A DNA stretch of 64,000 bases from contig NZ_SCNV01000044.1 of NCBI RefSeq assembly GCF_005503145.1, forward strand, positions 1 through 64,000, written 5' to 3'. Within the stretch, counting starts at the first letter, position 1. Each line of letters opens with the position of its first letter. Below, one piece after another: positions 45,522 through 54,453 of this stretch. Below the pieces are notes generated by a model. It was not told where the DNA came from. It did not search any database and was given only the letters and a program-made list of their open reading frames with translations. The position numbers and the translations under genes were made by a program. The stretch comes from Burkholderia sp. 4M9327F10 (GTDB lineage Bacteria > Pseudomonadota > Gammaproteobacteria > Burkholderiales > Burkholderiaceae).

Positions 45522-46685
45522 TCAACTGCCCTGCTGTCCCAGGTTGGCGTGCGCAGCGCGCTGATAAGCCGGCGCCACGCCGCCCGATGAATTTCCCGAT
45601 CCGCCCCCGGAGCCCGTCCGGTCACGGATCGTGCCGCCAGGACGCGGCCCATTCCCGCCGCGCGTAAGCACCTGACCGATCACGGTCGCGAGACGCCGCG
45701 ACGCCACACCCGCCACAAACGCACCGAAGCCGGACACGGTCGCGCCACCGGACAGGCCAGACGCCACCGACGGCAACTGCCAGCCGACCATCGCGAGGAA
45801 AATTGCCGTCGCGAACATGCCGAGCGCCGCGCCCCAGGCCGACGCGGCTTCGAGCGCCGCCTGACTGGCCGCCACCAGCGCTGCCGCGTTGGCACCGGGC
45901 GCAGACGTCGTCACCTGGAATGGTGCGAGTTCGGTCGAGAACGCCGTCAGTGCCATCCCCAGGAAAGCGGCCACCAGTACCTGCAGCAGCGCGTAGTTCG
46001 CGACTTTTGCGGTCCATGCCTCAAAGAAGCGGGCAGTCGGCGCAAACGCGGCGCACGCGATGAAAATCGGACCAATTCCAAGCACCAGGTCGAGCAGCAT
46101 GCGCCCCATCACGACCTCGAACGCGAGCACGATCAGGAAGATCGAGCCGCCAACCGCCGCGATGAACCCGCACACGATGTCGCCGATGGCAGCAGCGAGG
46201 CCACTCGGACTGAGCCCTTCGTGCGTCGCCTTCTCGGAATAGGCATCCAGCACCAGATCGATCTGCTGGTCGTAGCAGTCAAGCGTCTGGTAGATGCTGG
46301 TTGCGCTCGTCGACGTCACGCTGCTGCCGCTGACCGATCCACAACCCGGGTTGCCGCCACCCGTGGTGTTGGCGGCGATCTGGATCGCCTGGGCAAGGCC
46401 CGACGTCGCACCGCTGACGGCCGTCACGACCTGTTGCTGGTAGAGGCCGCTGCCGAGCGCAAAAGCGAGGATGACGGCCACTTTCAGTCCTCGCCATGCG
46501 AATGCGGGCACGGCTTCGTGCGCCTCACCGCGCACGATCGCAAGGCCATAGGCGAGGATCCAGATCGTGACGGCGGTCGTCGCAACGGGAACCAGCGCGC
46601 CCGACAGCGCCGACGAGACGTTCGTGACGTAGGTCGACATGCCGTTTTCGAGGGTGCCGCCGATCGCGGTAAAGAGCCCGCTCAT
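45522..46685 (-). CDS. virB6: VirB6 polytopic inner-membrane protein
   Basis: The 387-residue protein has several membrane segments, a central periplasmic Gly/Ser/Thr-rich loop (about 100-130) and the TrbL/VirB6 core near residues 160-300. The ATG at 46685 has CAGGAGG upstream and overlaps the virB4 stop by ATGA. Its C-terminus is Gly/Arg-rich. It forms part of the inner-membrane channel. Confidence 0.9.
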   Translation of the reverse strand: MSGLFTAIGGTLENGMSTYVTNVSSALSGALVPVATTAVTIWILAYGLAIVRGEAHEAVPAFAWRGLKVAVILAFALGSGLYQQQVVTAVSGATSGLAQAIQIAANTTGGGNPGCGSVSGSSVTSTSATSIYQTLDCYDQQIDLVLDAYSEKATHEGLSPSGLAAAIGDIVCGFIAAVGGSIFLIVLAFEVVMGRMLLDLVLGIGPIFIACAAFAPTARFFEAWTAKVANYALLQVLVAAFLGMALTAFSTELAPFQVTTSAPGANAAALVAASQAALEAASAWGAALGMFATAIFLAMVGWQLPSVASGLSGGATVSGFGAFVAGVASRRLATVIGQVLTRGGNGPRPGGTIRDRTGSGGGSGNSSGGVAPAYQRAAHANLGQQGS

Positions 46686-49138
46686 CGCGTACCTCCTGCA
46701 CGAGTTGTCTGGGTTGCCTGGGTCGCCCGGCGCTTCGCGAGTTGCGCGTGGAAAACCGGCAGCCATACATCGGGGTCGTCACCCACCTGTGCGCGGATCG
46801 TGTCGAGGAGCTCGACGTTGTCGGTCGTACCCGACAGAACATCGAGGACATCCCCGAGCCCCGCGAGATCGAGCTTTCCGATCGCCGATTGGTGCCCCTG
46901 CTTGACCAGAAACATGCGGCTGTTCTCACCGAGATTGCGCACGATGTTGAATTCGGCTTCGGTCAGCTTGAACCCATGCACGTAGTCGTCGTAGTCGGCT
47001 CGCGGGTTCGGCAGGAAGAAGAAGGTCGCGCTCTGCTCGATCAGCGCCCGTGCGATATCGCTACGCAGCACATCCGCTGGCGACTGGGTATCGAAAATGC
47101 CGAGCCCGTTCTGCTTGCGGATCGTCTTCTGCTTGTTCTTCGCAAAGTCCGTGAAGACCGGGTCGCCCAGCCGTTTCCAGAATTCGGTCATCACATAGAT
47201 GAAGCGCCGGCCGTCGATCAGGCTTTCCGTCAGGTGCAGCAGATACATCGTGACGGGAGTCGAGACTTCCGCGTCGTCGAGCAGTTCGGTATCGTCAAAG
47301 CCGAAGAGATTCGCGCGTGCGAGGTCCACGGTGTCGGTCGGGTTGTCGAGCACCCAGCCCAGGCGCCCGCCCGCACACCATTTCGCGAGACGCGCGTGCA
47401 GGCTGTTCTCGCCCACATTCGGCAGCAGTTGCCTCACCATCGACAGGCGCCGCAATGGCTTTTCCATGCGAGCGACTTCGCGCACGGCGCGCGAGATGTC
47501 GAGTTCTTCTTTGGCGGACAGCGGCAGACCCGTGTCAACGAGCTTGCGCACCAACCGCTCCCAGAAGTCGAGCACCGACTCGTCCGGCGTCATCTGGAAC
47601 GGGTTGAGTCCGGTCGCGTCGCCACGGCGGAATACGGTATAGATGCCGCCCATCGCCCGGATCGCGATCTCGGTGCCGCGATCCTTGTCGTACAGCACCG
47701 CGGTCAGACCGAACTTCGTCGCCATCGCGAGGAGAAACAGTTCGAGCACCGTCTTGCCCGCACCGGCCTGGCCGATGATCTGGGTATTGGCGAGCGCCTT
47801 CTCGTCGGCCGAATCCTGCTTCTCGGGCGTCACGTGAAAGTTCAGGTACAGCGGCTGGCCGCTCGGCGTCTTGACGATCGTGATCGCCTCGCCCCACGGA
47901 TTGCCGTCGCGTTTGCCGGTCGCGAAATTGTGCAGACTGGACAGGCCGCAAAAGTTGCGGGACGTCAGCTTCGCTTCGCGCGGCCGGTAACGCCAGTTGC
48001 CCGGCAACTGCGCGAACCATGCGGCGTCCGCCACGAGGTCAATCAGCGCAGTCTGGAATCCGGCGTCGGCAAGCTGCGTGCGGGCCTTCGCAACGTGCTT
48101 CGAGACTGCCCCGGGCGTATCAGCCAGCACCGCGAGCGAATAATGATATTCGCCCAGCACGAAATCGCCGTTGATCAGATCGTTCAGTGCCCGGTCCATC
48201 GCCTCGACCTGGGAGACAGCCACATCCTCGCCGGCGATAAGCTGGTTGCGCTGCCGCTCCAGCGCTTCCTTCGCACCGGGTTTGTCGAGGATCGTGAAGC
48301 TCTGCGTCTCGATATACTCGAAGTCGCCATACAGCAGGCCATTGAGCATGCCCGGCTCGGTCTCTTCGGGATAGTCCTTCAGGTCGAGCAGCGCGGCATA
48401 TCGCGTCGCGGCTGGCATGCGGATCTCGACCTTCTCGACGCCTACGAACAGGCGCGAGTTCGGCAGTGCCTCGCGGATCGCTCCGGAGGGGACTGGCTCT
48501 GGCTCCCAGACGGCGTTGACGAGATAGCCGAGCAGTTCCAGCGCCGACGAATACCGGCGCGGTCGCTTCATGAAAGGACTCGACTTACGATAGACCCCGA
48601 GCCCCACCGGGTCATAGGGCTTCAGCCCCGACTCGACCTGGGCGCCGAGTTCGTCCATCACTTTCAGCGCTTCCTGCTGGTCGCGCCGGATGTCATCGCG
48701 CGTGCGGCGCGCCGCACGGCTGAAGACGCGTCCGAGCTTCGTGCGCTTAGGGCGATAGACGAGCGTCAGATACAGTTCGTTGGCCATCATCCGGTAACCC
48801 GCGAAGCTCGCGTAGTAGCGGGTGGCCAGCTCCTGGCAGAAGCGGTTGCCGTAAGGCGTGGCAAAGTGGTCCGAGACACGCCGGCGCAGCCGGTGTGTCC
48901 AGAGTGCGACGTGACCACCGGGCAGCGCACGCACCAACTGGTTGAAGCCATCATGGCGCACGAGGATGTCCACCGGATCGGCGGCCTCGAATGCGATGCC
49001 GGAAAGCTTCCAGATCCGCAGGTAATCGCCCTCGCGCGTCCTGATCACCTGATCGGTGACGTGCGTCGAGTAAGGGATGTAGTCGGCAAGCGCCACCTCA
49101 CGTTTTGAAACGGCGCCGTGTGTCGGATCAGCCAGCAT
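46682..49138 (-). CDS. virB4: VirB4 ATPase
   Basis: The 818-residue protein has the CagE/TrbE/VirB4 N-terminal domain (about residues 180-380) and a RecA-like ATPase with Walker A GQAGAGKT at 456-463. The Walker B segment reads VMTEFW, so the usual Asp is Thr651 (codon ACC) while Glu652 is kept. The family's FAKNKQKTIRKQNG and TQSPADVLRS motifs follow. GAGGAGGG upstream fixes the start, which overlaps virB3. Confidence 0.93.
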   Translation of the reverse strand: MLADPTHGAVSKREVALADYIPYSTHVTDQVIRTREGDYLRIWKLSGIAFEAADPVDILVRHDGFNQLVRALPGGHVALWTHRLRRRVSDHFATPYGNRFCQELATRYYASFAGYRMMANELYLTLVYRPKRTKLGRVFSRAARRTRDDIRRDQQEALKVMDELGAQVESGLKPYDPVGLGVYRKSSPFMKRPRRYSSALELLGYLVNAVWEPEPVPSGAIREALPNSRLFVGVEKVEIRMPAATRYAALLDLKDYPEETEPGMLNGLLYGDFEYIETQSFTILDKPGAKEALERQRNQLIAGEDVAVSQVEAMDRALNDLINGDFVLGEYHYSLAVLADTPGAVSKHVAKARTQLADAGFQTALIDLVADAAWFAQLPGNWRYRPREAKLTSRNFCGLSSLHNFATGKRDGNPWGEAITIVKTPSGQPLYLNFHVTPEKQDSADEKALANTQIIGQAGAGKTVLELFLLAMATKFGLTAVLYDKDRGTEIAIRAMGGIYTVFRRGDATGLNPFQMTPDESVLDFWERLVRKLVDTGLPLSAKEELDISRAVREVARMEKPLRRLSMVRQLLPNVGENSLHARLAKWCAGGRLGWVLDNPTDTVDLARANLFGFDDTELLDDAEVSTPVTMYLLHLTESLIDGRRFIYVMTEFWKRLGDPVFTDFAKNKQKTIRKQNGLGIFDTQSPADVLRSDIARALIEQSATFFFLPNPRADYDDYVHGFKLTEAEFNIVRNLGENSRMFLVKQGHQSAIGKLDLAGLGDVLDVLSGTTDNVELLDTIRAQVGDDPDVWLPVFHAQLAKRRATQATQTTRAGGTR

Positions 49139-49472
49139 GTCGGCCCCTCCTCTTCAGGCGAACCGGCGCGTAGGCGCGCGCACCCCAGAAGCGGCGATTA
49201 CCCTGCCGCAGGACCATGCGCAGGCGCAGTGCGTACTGCGCGAGGCACTGGTCGTCGCGGCGTGTGACGACGCGCATGGCGACGAACACCGGGATCATCA
49301 GGAACAGCAGCCCGACACCGAGCGGTGGGCTGGCAAGCAAGGCCCAGATGGCCGGGATCAGCATGCCGCCGCCGACCATGAGAAATGGTACGAGCGGCAC
49401 ACCCCAGAGCATGGCGGGCCGCGTGCATCCCTTGAAGACGGGATCCCTGAGCGTATTCATGATCGGGTTCAT
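49128..49472 (-). CDS. virB3: VirB3 inner-membrane protein
   Basis: This 114-residue protein opens with RDPVFKGCTRPAMLWGVP, the characteristic VirB3 N-terminus, and contains two membrane segments (about residues 25-70). VirB3 acts with VirB4 in pilus assembly. An alternative ATG lies four codons in. It overlaps virB4 by 11 bases and follows virB2 after 16 bases. Confidence 0.92.
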   Translation of the reverse strand: MNPIMNTLRDPVFKGCTRPAMLWGVPLVPFLMVGGGMLIPAIWALLASPPLGVGLLFLMIPVFVAMRVVTRRDDQCLAQYALRLRMVLRQGNRRFWGARAYAPVRLKRRGRHAG

Positions 49473-49488
49473 GGTTGCTGGCCCCGGA

Positions 49489-49830
49489 TCAGCTCGTCGG
49501 GATGAGCATGCCGGCGATCACGGTCGCGCACCCGACGAAAAGACCGCCGATGAACACATTCGCAATGTCGCCGAACCGGGCATGCTGGAACATCATCCGG
49601 AAGCCCGCCCAGATGATAGAAATCGAGCAGATCACACCGCCGACACCCAGAAGGGTCGTCTGGATCGTGCTCAGCAGCGTATTGACCTGCGACAGCTGCG
49701 CCCATGCGGGCGAGGCCACCAGCATCGCAGTCGCGATGACAGCAGCCCATCGCGCCATCCGGCGACCAGAAGAAAGTGGGACAGGCATATGTCCGGGTTT
49801 CCTCTTTATGATAAGTATTCCTAAATTCAT
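49489..49830 (-). CDS. virB2: VirB2 major pilin
   Basis: The 113-residue prepilin has a signal-like segment ending in ASPAWAQ (near residue 44) and two hydrophobic helices (about 58-80 and 90-110) separated by a short loop FQHARFGD, the VirB2/TrbC pilin pattern. AAGGAG six bases before the ATG at 49830 supports this start although the leader is long. It would be the main pilus subunit. Confidence 0.9.
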   Translation of the reverse strand: MNLGILIIKRKPGHMPVPLSSGRRMARWAAVIATAMLVASPAWAQLSQVNTLLSTIQTTLLGVGGVICSISIIWAGFRMMFQHARFGDIANVFIGGLFVGCATVIAGMLIPTS

Positions 49831-49880
49831 GAAAAACTCCTTTCTAACTGAACTGGATTTGCTATCGAAGAGATACCGGG

Positions 49881-50543
49881 CTAAAACACCACCGCGCTAC
49901 CGCCTGAGTCGTCGGCATTCGTGCCGGATGCGGTATCCGGCGAATCCGGCAGCCGATGCCTCACCGGTTGTGACGACGTCCGGGCTGCGGGCACCGCCCG
50001 ATCAGTTGGAGCAGCCGGAATAACCAGAATCGGCTCAATCGCCGGCACGACGGTCTGTGAGGGAATCGACGCGGGCTGGTGGGCGTTATCGACCACACGC
50101 TGCACATACCCGGTGCGATACCCCGTCGAAAAATTGCCGCTCGCGTAGCACGACAGGCCTGCGCGCAGCGCAGCCTGTGGATCACGCCGGGCATCCGTTT
50201 GCGCAAGGCGCGCTGCGGTAAAACAGCCCTCGAGGACCGCAGCTCCCGCCGCCAGGTTGCGGCACGGATCGAACGCGCTCTGCTCGTTCAGGCCATACGC
50301 CGCCCAGTTCGCTCGGTTGACCTGAGCGAGACCGACGCTGAAGTTCCAGCCGGCGGCCGCAAGCGCGCGGACCGTGGCCACAGCCTCAGCTTGGTTCGCT
50401 GGCTGACGCACCAGTCGACCGTGCACCACGCCAATCGCATAGGGATTGAATCCGGACTCGGTCCGCACGATCGAGGCCATCGTGACCGGCGAGACCTGGG
50501 GCGCGCACTGTTGCACGAGCGTGGCGAAATCGGACGGCAACAT
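49881..50543 (-). CDS. virB1: VirB1-like lytic transglycosylase
   Basis: The 220-residue protein has the SLT fold: catalytic Glu in IVRTESGFNPYAIG (near residue 29), then VGLAQVNRANW and a Cys-containing AGLSCYASGNF. It would open the peptidoglycan for channel assembly. No clear signal peptide is visible in front of the catalytic domain. The ATG at 50543 overlaps the TrbM-like stop (TGATG). The C-terminal 60 residues are Pro/Ser-rich. Confidence 0.9.
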   Translation of the reverse strand: MLPSDFATLVQQCAPQVSPVTMASIVRTESGFNPYAIGVVHGRLVRQPANQAEAVATVRALAAAGWNFSVGLAQVNRANWAAYGLNEQSAFDPCRNLAAGAAVLEGCFTAARLAQTDARRDPQAALRAGLSCYASGNFSTGYRTGYVQRVVDNAHQPASIPSQTVVPAIEPILVIPAAPTDRAVPAARTSSQPVRHRLPDSPDTASGTNADDSGGSAVVF

Positions 50544-51151
50544 CAGTGCCCCCCGCCGCTTTGGCCACTTTGACCGCCTTGCTGTTCGCTCTGCTGCAGG
50601 AACAGCGCAGCAGACTGCGTCGGGTCGTATGGGATATGAGACGGCACCTGAGACGGAGTCTGCGTAGTGCCCGCACCGTAGAACTCGGTGATGCTCGCCC
50701 CCGCACCGGCCACGTCCCACCAGACCCGGGTATAGAGCTGGTTGTCGATGTCGACATTGATTGCGCCCGTGGCACGGCACAGCAGTTCGCTTTGCTCCGG
50801 GCTGCCCCAGTACAGGAGGTCTTCCCGGCAATACCCGCCGCTCGCGAAGGTATTGGTCGCGGACGTTCCCTGCGAGCCGCCTGCGCCGAAGTCACAGGTC
50901 GGAAACGGATCGCCATGGCGCAGCGCACTCCAGAGTCGCTCGATCGGCGGCACGCACGCGCCGTACTGCTCAGGACCGCCCGGGTTCGACAGGCAAAGCA
51001 GCACCTGACAACCCCAGTCGTCCGCGTGCGCCACGCCAGGCGCGAGAACGGAAGTGCCGGCGAACAGCGTCAGGGCAAGCGCCCACCGACGCACAATGCC
51101 GCGCATCGTATGCAACCGCCATCCCATCAATTCCGTACGAAACAAATTCAT
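50543..51151 (-). CDS. TrbM/KikA/MpfK-like secreted transfer protein
   Basis: The 202-residue product has a signal peptide ending in GVAHA (near residue 42). Its mature start DDWGCQVLLCLSNP, with two Cys and PIERLWSALRHG further on, fits the TrbM/KikA family of periplasmic conjugation proteins. Four further Cys suggest disulfides. AAGGA lies upstream of the ATG at 51151. It is the first gene of the virB run. Confidence 0.75.
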   Translation of the reverse strand: MNLFRTELMGWRLHTMRGIVRRWALALTLFAGTSVLAPGVAHADDWGCQVLLCLSNPGGPEQYGACVPPIERLWSALRHGDPFPTCDFGAGGSQGTSATNTFASGGYCREDLLYWGSPEQSELLCRATGAINVDIDNQLYTRVWWDVAGAGASITEFYGAGTTQTPSQVPSHIPYDPTQSAALFLQQSEQQGGQSGQSGGGH

Positions 51152-51496
51152 GATCCGTTTCCTTCCATCGATGCAACGCCGAGGTGTCGAACCGGATGGT
51201 GAAAAAGGAACCCATGGCGCCTGGGGGGCAAACCGCGGGCTCAAGGGGGATCAGTCGTCAGGATCAGGCACACAAACAGAAAGACCTGCGAACGCAGGTC
51301 TCAGATCGGAACACGACCGCCGTGCTCACACGCATCCGTCGATACGTCGGGGCCGCCTATGCGTACTCGGCCGTGCATGTCGCACGTCGGCCGGAACAGG
51401 TTGTCGAATTACTGCCGGGGCTGTGCCACCGAACCGCGAGATCGTGCCGCATCGACCGACCGCGCGCTTTTCCGGCATGCTCCCGGATACGTCAAT
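51152..51496. promoter_or_regulatory. Gap before the virB operon (probable promoter region)
   Basis: These 345 bases contain no gene I can support. Because the genes downstream overlap or abut almost without break for 17 kb, the main promoter of the transfer operon most likely lies here. I cannot place a -10/-35 pair with confidence. Confidence 0.35.
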
Positions 51497-51781
51497 TCAA
51501 GGTTTCTCCGCTAGCAGTCCCGCCAGCGCCTGCTTCGCAGATGAAAGCTCAAGCTCATACCGGCGCCAGGGAGACCTTGGAATCCCGAGCCGGCGACAGA
51601 TCACCTCGCGACCGGCACGCCACAGATACACCATGCGCAACAGATCGCGGTGACGCACGGCGAGTCGCCTCCATGCGCATTCGATATGATCCGCATCGAC
51701 CGGATCGTACGGACCACGGCCAGCGCTCGCCCAGTTATCGAGCCGTGCGTCGAGAGATCGCTGTGTGGCGCGCTCATACAT
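51497..51781 (-). CDS. Small HTH protein (sigma-70 region 4 / antiterminator-like)
   Basis: The 94-residue basic protein has a C-terminal helix-turn-helix-like stretch (VRHRDLLRMVYLW, REVICRRLGIPRSPWRRY) that resembles sigma-70 region 4 or phage antitermination-Q-type proteins. The ATG at 51781 overlaps the AlpA stop by eight bases with GAGGATG upstream. It may control expression of the transfer operon that begins 345 bases further on. Confidence 0.55.
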   Translation of the reverse strand: MYERATQRSLDARLDNWASAGRGPYDPVDADHIECAWRRLAVRHRDLLRMVYLWRAGREVICRRLGIPRSPWRRYELELSSAKQALAGLLAEKP

Positions 51782-52007
51782 CACGATCATCCTCGGCAGG
51801 CGGCGAGACGCGATACCCCGCCGGGTCTTCAAGGAACTGCTCAATGTCAGATGCACGCCAGCCCACCGCGCGATCGCCGAGACGGATCGGGCGCGGAAAC
51901 GTGCCTTCCTGCATCCGCTGGTAGATCGTCGAACGCTTCAGTCCGACCTCCCGTTCGACCTGCCCGCGCCGTAGTATCGCGCCTGTTCCCCTCAACTGGA
52001 CCGACAT
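51774..52007 (-). CDS. alpA: AlpA-family excision/transcription regulator
   Basis: The 77-residue protein is a MerR-like winged HTH of the AlpA family: ILRRGQVEREVGLKRSTIYQ, GTFPRPIRLGDRAVGW and EQFLEDP. AlpA proteins act as activators or recombination directionality factors of integrative elements. GGGAGG lies six bases before the ATG at 52007. A TTG two codons upstream is less likely. Confidence 0.9.
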   Translation of the reverse strand: MSVQLRGTGAILRRGQVEREVGLKRSTIYQRMQEGTFPRPIRLGDRAVGWRASDIEQFLEDPAGYRVSPPAEDDRDV

Positions 52008-52123
52008 GGCCAACCTCCCGCTGTCCTGTTCGAAAGAGTTGCTGCATGGGTCTCATTCAATCAGGTGGGGAGCCTGACGGGCAATTCCGTCATATCGTCG
52101 GAAGTGCCCGTCAGAAGTAGCCA

Positions 52124-52657
52124 TCAGTGATGGCGCCCATCCGACTCGTTGACCGAGTCGGGCCTCAATACGGCGGCCAACGTCTGCGAACTGCGCGACG
52201 CCTCGCCATTCGCCTGACCTTTGAGTCCGAGTCTTTCGTCGAGTGCGCGCGCAACCGTGGAGGATTTCGGCGGCCGATCGGGCTCCCACTCCGACCAGTA
52301 CTCCTGCATGACCTCGAAGAGCGCCTCAAGGGTTCTCGTCAGGTGAGGAAGACGCACGGTCATGCCGCGCCCATGCGCGGCATCTGCGGTCGGTGTGTCG
52401 GCCGGGATGGTAACAGTGATAGGCAGGCGTTCGAGCCTGCGTTCAAGATGTGACGCCCACACGTGATTCATCACTACGGTCCGGGAGATAGCCAGCTCCA
52501 GACGGGCAATACGTCGGTCGCGGCCCCTGAGGCGCGCTGTCAGACGCGTAATCAGGGCCTGTGCTTCTTCAGTACGTCGTTGCCAGTATTCAAGCTCAGG
52601 CGTTGATGTCGGATCTTGAATTCCTTGTGCCAGTCTGCCATCGGTCGGTTCGAACAT
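52124..52657 (-). CDS. Hypothetical island protein (177 aa)
   Basis: I do not recognise the family. The protein has an N-terminal coiled-coil-like helix (residues 20-75, rich in Arg/Glu/Leu) and a second helical part with ALFEVMQEYWSEWEP. GAGGAGGG before the ATG is a strong ribosome site. It is the last minus-strand gene at the right end of the element, upstream of alpA. Confidence 0.6.
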   Translation of the reverse strand: MFEPTDGRLAQGIQDPTSTPELEYWQRRTEEAQALITRLTARLRGRDRRIARLELAISRTVVMNHVWASHLERRLERLPITVTIPADTPTADAAHGRGMTVRLPHLTRTLEALFEVMQEYWSEWEPDRPPKSSTVARALDERLGLKGQANGEASRSSQTLAAVLRPDSVNESDGRHH

Positions 52658-52897
52658 GCTCCCTCCTCTTCAGTGCAGCACGGGACCGTTCGATATCAAC
52701 GTCGATACCTCAATCACGGCACGGCCTGGCCAGAGATCCTCTTTCGCGGGAGCAGCACCCTCCCCCTGACCTCCCATTAATCTATTGATTGCCTACACAT
52801 ACAGCAAGACAAGGCCCTCTGAAGATATAAAAGCTAATCGTCGTACAGAAAAAATATCGGGCTCATGCCCAAGTCCTTTAAAACAGACATGCACACC

Positions 52898-53296
52898 TTA
52901 TCCAGCAGGACTCGCGATTTCGAGCAGCAGCGTCATCGCTTCATCGGCCCGGTCGACGGGCACCAGGATGTGATCGTGGTAATAGCCTGCGATCACATTG
53001 CACGAGATCCCTGCATCCGCGAGCTTGCGGCTGATCACCGCGATAAATCCAACCGCCTCGAGACTCGATTGAACTGACAAGGTAATTAGACGGGCGGTGT
53101 AGATGTAGGCAAGTCCGAGCCGCAGCGCTTCATCGCGCTCCATGATTGCCGTCAGGCCCTCGAGTTCGCGCACGATACAGAACACCCTTAACCCCGCCGG
53201 CAAGGCGAAGTCCGGAAACGAACAATAAACGTAGGTGGCCTCCGCCACGACAGGACTGAGCGTCGCACACAGCTTAGCAAGGTCCTTTTCACTCAA
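52898..53296 (-). CDS. ACT-domain protein
   Basis: The 132-residue protein has two ACT-like halves: a degenerate first half with FCIVRELEGL and a second half with SLEAVGFIAVISRKLADAGI and HDHILVP. It resembles small stand-alone ACT proteins thought to bind amino acids. AGGGAGGG upstream best fits a TTG start at 53296. An ATG at 53347 would add 17 residues without a ribosome site. It is divergent from the desaturase gene and could be its regulator or sensor. Confidence 0.7.
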   Translation of the reverse strand: MSEKDLAKLCATLSPVVAEATYVYCSFPDFALPAGLRVFCIVRELEGLTAIMERDEALRLGLAYIYTARLITLSVQSSLEAVGFIAVISRKLADAGISCNVIAGYYHDHILVPVDRADEAMTLLLEIASPAG

Positions 53297-53508
53297 CTTT
53301 CCACCCTCCCTTGTTGGTGACGTTATGCCACTCCCTGAGTGGCACACGCTTCATGAGTTTAAAAATACTGCACACAGGGCAGCATTTCTAACTGCCGCCG
53401 CCCGGACAGGATCGACCGCCTAAGATCAGATCAAAGCTTTTACTGAACAGATACGCATTCAAGGATCGGGGACCACTGGGGACTTCACGTAATCACAAGG
53501 AGCCTGCG

Positions 53509-54453
53509 ATGAGATCACCCGCATCATCATCCGTTATTGCCGATCAGACAGCCATGCACACCGCCCTGGACTCAACAGGCATGGACTGGAAAACCCCGCG
53601 CGCCAGAACGTGGCGATCACTCTCGGACATCGCCACGGACTGGGCAATCATATGCCTTACCGTGTGGCTTGCCTACCGGATCGGGGTCTGGGCAAGTGTC
53701 GCTGCGATCTTCGTCATCGGCAACCGCCAGCGGGCGCTGGGTAACCTGCTGCACGAAGGCGGACACCAGAACCTGAGCAATAGCCGCGCCGTAAACGACC
53801 GGATCACCTGTGCCCTTCTTGCAACGCCACTCTTCAACGAGCTGACGCTCTACCGTCTCCAGCATGCCTGGCATCACGGTTCACTCGGCGACCCGGCTCG
53901 CGATCCGGACTATCTCTCCAGCGTCACGCACGCCGGTGATCACTGGTTCAGCGTATATCTGCGCGTGCTGACCACACCGTCCATCTGGGCTGGCTCGGTT
54001 TTCGGACATTTCATCGACGAACGCCTCGCCTTGCGTCATAAGCTCGCCATTGTCGTGTGGTGGGCAGTGTACGAAGCACTGCTTGACATCATCAGCGGGG
54101 CACATTTCGCGCTGCTATTTTTTACGCTATGGATCGGCGCGCGCGCAACGGTGTTCCATGCCATCACAACGTTTCGCGAAATGACCGATCACTACGGGCT
54201 CGAACCGGGGGGTATTTTTTCGTATACGCGAGACATTCCGGATCATGGGCTCAGTTCGGTCATCCTGCATCCGCATCACAACGGTTATCACCTGACACAC
54301 CATCTGTTTCCGCACATTCCCTACCTCGACCTGCCCGAATTTAACGCTCACCTGAAGCAGATCCCGGGTTTCAATCGACGCGCGATCATCTGCGATACCT
54401 ACGTGAAAGGCGGTCGATCCAGCGTAACGAAGTGGGGAGCGGCCCATGTCTGA
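53509..54453 (+). CDS. Membrane di-iron fatty-acid-desaturase-like protein
   Basis: The 314-residue protein has three His boxes of the membrane desaturase/hydroxylase superfamily: HEGGH (near 84), HAWHH (near 119) and HPHHNGYHLTHH (near 260), with membrane segments between. These ligate two irons and use O2 to desaturate or hydroxylate a substrate. AAGGAG lies upstream. Its end overlaps a permease gene by eight bases. Besides lipids, related enzymes act on small amino-acid-like compounds, so the substrate is open. Confidence 0.85.
   Translation: MRSPASSSVIADQTAMHTALDSTGMDWKTPRARTWRSLSDIATDWAIICLTVWLAYRIGVWASVAAIFVIGNRQRALGNLLHEGGHQNLSNSRAVNDRITCALLATPLFNELTLYRLQHAWHHGSLGDPARDPDYLSSVTHAGDHWFSVYLRVLTTPSIWAGSVFGHFIDERLALRHKLAIVVWWAVYEALLDIISGAHFALLFFTLWIGARATVFHAITTFREMTDHYGLEPGGIFSYTRDIPDHGLSSVILHPHHNGYHLTHHLFPHIPYLDLPEFNAHLKQIPGFNRRAIICDTYVKGGRSSVTKWGAAHV

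Larger units (their letters stand above)
14893..52657. mobile_element. Decayed integrative conjugative element (approximate limits)
   Basis: The limits are the integrase fragment on the left and the AlpA/hypothetical end on the right. Inside are a truncated ParB-like gene, a TraK/L/M-like set, catabolic cargo, fragments of a porin, an IS66 element and an SDR gene, and a full VirB/VirD4 transfer block with relaxase and primase. No complete integrase, tRNA target or att repeat was recognised, so the boundaries are inferred. The element may be self-transferable only if an integrase is supplied elsewhere. Confidence 0.65.

Noticed and set aside
46742..49108. 788-codon open frame opposite virB4
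   Set aside because: It is the mirror of virB4 in high G+C DNA. virB4 has all family motifs and a ribosome site, and this frame has none.
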